Position numbers and translations under genes: made by a program. Positions 12,864 through 15,336 of a stretch of 15,336 nucleotides of DNA are shown here, piece after piece; the first letter of the stretch is position 1; each line of letters begins with the position of its first letter. The notes under the pieces were generated by a model, which searched no databases, had not been told where the DNA came from, and saw only the letters and a list, made by a program, of their open reading frames with translations. The stretch comes from Verrucomicrobiales bacterium (lineage in GTDB: Bacteria; Verrucomicrobiota; Verrucomicrobiia; Limisphaerales; UBA1100), in NCBI GenBank assembly GCA_002724615.1, contig PBPF01000169.1, positions 1 through 15,336 on the forward strand, given 5' to 3'.

Positions 12864-14411
12864 ATGAGATCACTGAATACATTCCGCTCAAAATTCAGGA
12901 ATTTCCCAAGAATTCGTGCGTTCACGCTTCAGGAAGTCCTGATAACCATCGGTGTTGTCGCTCTTTTGATGTCCATTCTTCTGCCCGCCATTGCCAAGGC
13001 CCGTTTAAGGGCAATCCGGACAGTTTGCCTCAATAATACGAAACAACTGGGCTATGCAGCATTCTCATATGCGCAGGATCACGGCAAAACGATTCCCTAC
13101 AGCGCCGTCGGCGGCAATAGCGAATGGATCGACATTTTAAAGAACGGATATGGTATTACCGACGAAACCTTGCACTGTCCGTTATGCGAAACGAGTAACC
13201 AGCATTCTTATGGCGGCATGCGTAAGGATTGGCGCATTGGCGGACCAACGCCGAAAGCCAAGGAGCAATCCCAAGCCAACTCCAAACCGAAACTCAAGAT
13301 GGCGGCGTTTGCCGGCGCGACGGCATCCAGTCGTTCCAGTTCCAAACCTGCTGCGGCCCATGAATGGGCGCGTCACCCCAACTACTGGAAGTTTGTTGCC
13401 GGCAACTTCGGCCCCAAGAAAAAGGCGACGTTCAGTGTGAGCTTGGTTGCCCCGGGATGCCATGAACACGAAGGCAAACACAACCCACATCCTTGCTCCA
13501 GCAGCTGCCCTCATCCCCACCCCAAGGGCCGCGATTGTGTCTTTGGCGGTAAAAAGAAAACCGTGGATTACCGTGGTCCCTACACCAAGAAATGTCAGGG
13601 CGGTTCCCAGTTGATTTTGGTCATGTGCGAGAATGTGAAACCCAGCAACTTTTCTCTGGAGATTTTCAATGCCAAGAACGGCAAACGTCTGCAGAACACC
13701 TCCGGTGTTACGATTGACGACTGCGAATTGTTCGAATGGCGTGGGCCATTGGCCAAGGGACTTGGTGGAGAGGGAAGTTTGCTCAGTCCCAGCAAGCCGT
13801 TTCACAAGATTCCCGTTGGGTTCGACCAGGCGACATATCGGGGTCGTGAAGCTTTGGCGGGTGGGCGTCACTACCCAAACCCGCCATCCGGCACCGGGCG
13901 TGTGAATTACATCTTCATGCGGACTTGGATTCGATCCACCGTGGATGTCCGCCTGCGTGTGGCTGTCAGCGGGGATGAAGCCTATTCCGTGTTTATGCTC
14001 AAGGGCAACTGCTGCAAGGCCGGCCCCGGTTCACCCTGCGAACCAGGCAAGCCGACCACCAGTAGTTATGGAATCAATTCCTGGGCCCAGTCCGGTCACC
14101 ACCATGCCACTCATGAACCACAAAAATTCGTCGAGTACGCCGAGGAGTTGTCCAGTGGAGTCCCGCTGTTTACCGAGGCAAATTGGTCTTGGGTGATGCC
14201 TACCCCCCTTGACCTGCCACCCAGTACACTTGATGGTGGCCGATTCGGCATTCAACGCGTGGTCATGGATCGTCATGATGGCCACGTGAACATGGTCTTT
14301 GGTGATGGCCACGCCGAGTCGGTGCCGCTACGGCAACTTTATGAAGTGGAATGGTACAAGAAGTGCAAACTTCCCCGCGGGTTGACCATACCGGATTTAC
14401 CGGAGGAATGA
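12864..14411 (+). CDS. Prepilin-like protein with N-terminal methylation motif and H-X9-DG C-terminus
   Basis: A 515-residue pseudopilin-type protein. A basic 19-residue leader precedes A19/FTLQEVLITIGVVALLMSILL: the mature Phe1 and Glu5 (Glu24) of the type IV pilin/type II secretion motif are present, but the residue before the cleavage site is Ala rather than Gly. The following helix and CLNNTKQLGYAAFSYAQDHG (55-74) match the large prepilin family of Verrucomicrobiota, Lentisphaerae and Planctomycetota. The C-terminus has RHDGHVNMVFGDGHAES, with H471 and D481-G482 forming an exact H-X9-DG motif. At 515 residues it is far longer than the usual 200-300; the extra central part (about 130-440) contains a Cys/His-rich cluster at 199-244. 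ATG 12864 is the only in-frame start. These proteins are probably surface or secretion-associated; substrate unknown. A GYF-cytochrome gene follows on the same strand. Confidence 0.9.
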   Translation: MRSLNTFRSKFRNFPRIRAFTLQEVLITIGVVALLMSILLPAIAKARLRAIRTVCLNNTKQLGYAAFSYAQDHGKTIPYSAVGGNSEWIDILKNGYGITDETLHCPLCETSNQHSYGGMRKDWRIGGPTPKAKEQSQANSKPKLKMAAFAGATASSRSSSKPAAAHEWARHPNYWKFVAGNFGPKKKATFSVSLVAPGCHEHEGKHNPHPCSSSCPHPHPKGRDCVFGGKKKTVDYRGPYTKKCQGGSQLILVMCENVKPSNFSLEIFNAKNGKRLQNTSGVTIDDCELFEWRGPLAKGLGGEGSLLSPSKPFHKIPVGFDQATYRGREALAGGRHYPNPPSGTGRVNYIFMRTWIRSTVDVRLRVAVSGDEAYSVFMLKGNCCKAGPGSPCEPGKPTTSSYGINSWAQSGHHHATHEPQKFVEYAEELSSGVPLFTEANWSWVMPTPLDLPPSTLDGGRFGIQRVVMDRHDGHVNMVFGDGHAESVPLRQLYEVEWYKKCKLPRGLTIPDLPEE

Positions 14412-14430
14412 CCTTCGAGCCAAACTTCAA

Positions 14431-15135
14431 TTGCCTTTTATTCCAGTTTGCGATTTGCTCCAGCCTTTGCAGGTATTTTTGCATCAACGAGGGCAACAGT
14501 CTGGGCCCCATTCGCTGGATCAACTGAATCAAGCGCTGGCCTCGGGGCATATTTCTCCGGATGCGCAAGCGTGGTTTGAGGGTGCTTCAGGTTGGGTGCC
14601 TATCGTGAAGGTGCCGGGCATCGTCCTGCCGCCAACTATCAAAAACAAATCTCCCCTGATTGTTGCGGGTATAGCGGTAACCGTCCTGGCAGTTGCCGGG
14701 ATTTTGTATGCATTGCTGTCCGGTCAAAATTCAGAAACGAACGAGACCTTTGGCGTTGCTTCTGCCGACCCAGATTCGAATCAAAGTGTTAAGCCAGATG
14801 AAGGTTCCCAATCCAAAATGGGATCTTCACCCGAAACAGAAAATGAGCCGGTGTCGGCAATCAAGCCAACGTACGGTGATCATATTCGACCCATCTTCGA
14901 AAAGCACAAATGCTACGACTGCCACGACAGCGAAAGAGGCAAAGTGAAGGGGGATCTGGATCTTGCAGAGGATTACAGCCGCTCCACAGTATTGGACAAA
15001 AAGAAGCCTGACCTAAGTCGACTTGTGTTGCGGTTGAAAGACAAGAAAGATCCCATGCCGCCCAATGGTCCGATGTTGAGCACGCAAGAAATCAACATCA
15101 TCAAAAATTGGATGCGCACCGGCGCGGCAAAATAG
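14431..15135 (+). CDS. GYF-domain / TM / c-type cytochrome fusion protein
   Basis: Up to 234 residues with three parts. Residues 14-62 are a GYF_2-type domain (VFLHQRGQQSGPHSLDQLNQ, AWFEGASGWVPI), a peptide-binding fold placed in the cytoplasm. A membrane segment at 75-96 and a flexible Ser/Asp/Glu-rich linker (97-146) lead to a periplasmic cytochrome c-like domain (147-234) with the heme-binding CYDCH (161-165) and a likely axial Met209 in DPMPPNGPM, resembling the C-type cytochrome domain of planctomycete/verrucomicrobial PSD1-linked proteins. The start is unclear: no ATG or GTG precedes the domain in frame, and the candidates are TTG 14431, TTG 14467 (best fit to the family) or TTG 14479 (AGG five bases before). 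The stop of the prepilin gene is 19 bases upstream, so the pair may be one operon. Role as an electron-transfer or membrane-anchored partner is inferred. Confidence 0.82.
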   Translation: MPFIPVCDLLQPLQVFLHQRGQQSGPHSLDQLNQALASGHISPDAQAWFEGASGWVPIVKVPGIVLPPTIKNKSPLIVAGIAVTVLAVAGILYALLSGQNSETNETFGVASADPDSNQSVKPDEGSQSKMGSSPETENEPVSAIKPTYGDHIRPIFEKHKCYDCHDSERGKVKGDLDLAEDYSRSTVLDKKKPDLSRLVLRLKDKKDPMPPNGPMLSTQEINIIKNWMRTGAAK

Positions 15136-15146
15136 CTGAGGAAAAG

Positions 15147-15336
15147 CTATCTGGGCTGAGGTATCGGCCGGCCACCTCCGCCTTGGCCACCGGGTCTTCC
15201 GCCAATTCCGCCGGGCCTGCCTCCACCTTGGCCACCGGGTCTTCCGCCAATTCCACCGGGCCTGCCTCCACCTTGGCCACCGGGTCTTCCGCCAATTCCA
15301 CCGGGCCTGCCTCCACCTTGGCCACCGGGTCTTCCC
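15147..15336 (-). CDS. C-terminal end of a Gly/Arg/Pro-rich repetitive protein (partial)
   Basis: A minus-strand frame enters from the right edge and ends at TAG (15149-15147). It encodes 62 residues, mostly a 15-residue repeat GGRPGGIGGRPGGQG, then GGGGRPIPQPR at the C-terminus. Such glycine-rich repeats occur in secreted or surface-associated bacterial proteins, but no function can be assigned from this fragment. Because the unit is 45 bases, all three minus-strand frames stay open through the repeat, and I chose this one for its Gly-rich, low-complexity composition and clean stop 11 bases from the converging cytochrome gene. The alternative Ala/Glu/Val frame (15101-15325) would overlap the cytochrome gene by 35 bases and is less natural. 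The 5' part is outside the window. Confidence 0.6.
   Translation of the reverse strand, partial: GRPGGQGGGRPGGIGGRPGGQGGGRPGGIGGRPGGQGGGRPGGIGGRPGGQGGGGRPIPQPR
15181..15336. repeat. 45-base tandem repeat, about 3.5 copies to the window edge
   Basis: Units start at 15181, 15226, 15271 and 15316 (the last truncated). Units 2 and 3 are identical; unit 1 differs at one base (G at 15210 for A); the partial fourth copy differs at its final base. Each unit is built of two related halves sharing CCACCGGG and CCTCCA-type blocks. There are no spacers between copies, so this is a coding minisatellite, not a CRISPR array. The near identity implies recent expansion or ongoing homogenisation. Confidence 0.9.

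Noticed and set aside
14408..14530. ATG at 14408 overlapping the prepilin stop, with nearby GGAGG
   Set aside because: Spacing to GGAGG is one base and the frame ends after about 40 codons without a recognisable product.
15132..15150. ATAGCT/AGCTAT inverted repeat between the converging genes at the right edge
   Set aside because: Only six base pairs, AT-rich, overlapping both stop codons and without a T-run; not a convincing terminator.
15181..15336. CRISPR-like direct repeat
   Set aside because: Copies are contiguous with no unique spacers and no cas genes; it is a coding tandem repeat.

Overview
The window looks like chromosomal DNA from a GC-rich, Gram-negative member of the PVC group, most probably Verrucomicrobiota. 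Pointers are a DUF5069 protein, a Tat-exported Gfo/Idh/MocA oxidoreductase next to a DUF6807 ('PmoA-like') protein, a prepilin-like protein ending in the H-X9-DG motif, a planctomycete-type c-type cytochrome domain fused to GYF, and starts that mostly lack Shine-Dalgarno sequences. No rRNA, tRNA, insertion sequence, integrase, phage gene or CRISPR array is visible. Gene density is high: no stretch above 300 bases lacks a gene, and the longest gap is the 158-base divergent region 358-515.

Layout. (1) 1-357: start of a minus-strand membrane protein that runs off the left edge. (2) 516-947, plus: DUF5069 protein, ending at a strong hairpin (950-981) that acts mainly as terminator of the opposing minus-strand run. 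(3) 12369 down to 1001, minus: a nearly gapless run of nine genes, MoxR AAA+ ATPase > DUF58 > DUF4381 > BatA > giant BatB/BatC/transglutaminase protein > BatD > BatE-like TPR-SH3 protein > DUF6807 > Gfo/Idh/MocA. The first seven form a Bat (Bacteroides aerotolerance)/MoxR-VWA module; their junctions are ATGA or GTGA overlaps, TAA-ATG abutments, short overlaps, or (moxR-DUF58) a 21-base gap. The last two, probably carbohydrate-related exported proteins, follow after 48 bases with no terminator. (4) 12424-12795, minus: a small ArsC/Spx-like protein, possibly the head of the same transcript. (5) 12864-14411 and 14431-15135, plus: a prepilin-like pseudopilin and a GYF-TM-cytochrome c protein. (6) 15147-15336, minus: the 3' end of a Gly/Arg/Pro-rich protein made of 45-base tandem repeats, cut by the right edge.

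How the genes fit together. In known MoxR-VWA systems a cytoplasmic MoxR ATPase works with DUF58 and membrane-anchored VWA proteins, probably in assembly or quality control of envelope complexes. Topology read from positive-inside charges puts both VWA domains, the TPR repeats, the transglutaminase-like domain and the N-terminal part of BatD in the periplasm.

The most interesting object is the 1033-residue protein at 5721-8822. A TgpA-like transglutaminase region appears to sit inside BatC, between its TPR repeats and its usual Gln-rich/KNW-type tail, behind a BatB VWA domain that itself carries a four-cysteine, zinc-ribbon-like loop. The transglutaminase triad reads Cys-His-Glu instead of Cys-His-Asp. 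This could be a Bat complex with a built-in peptide-processing or crosslinking domain; that is inference from domain layout.
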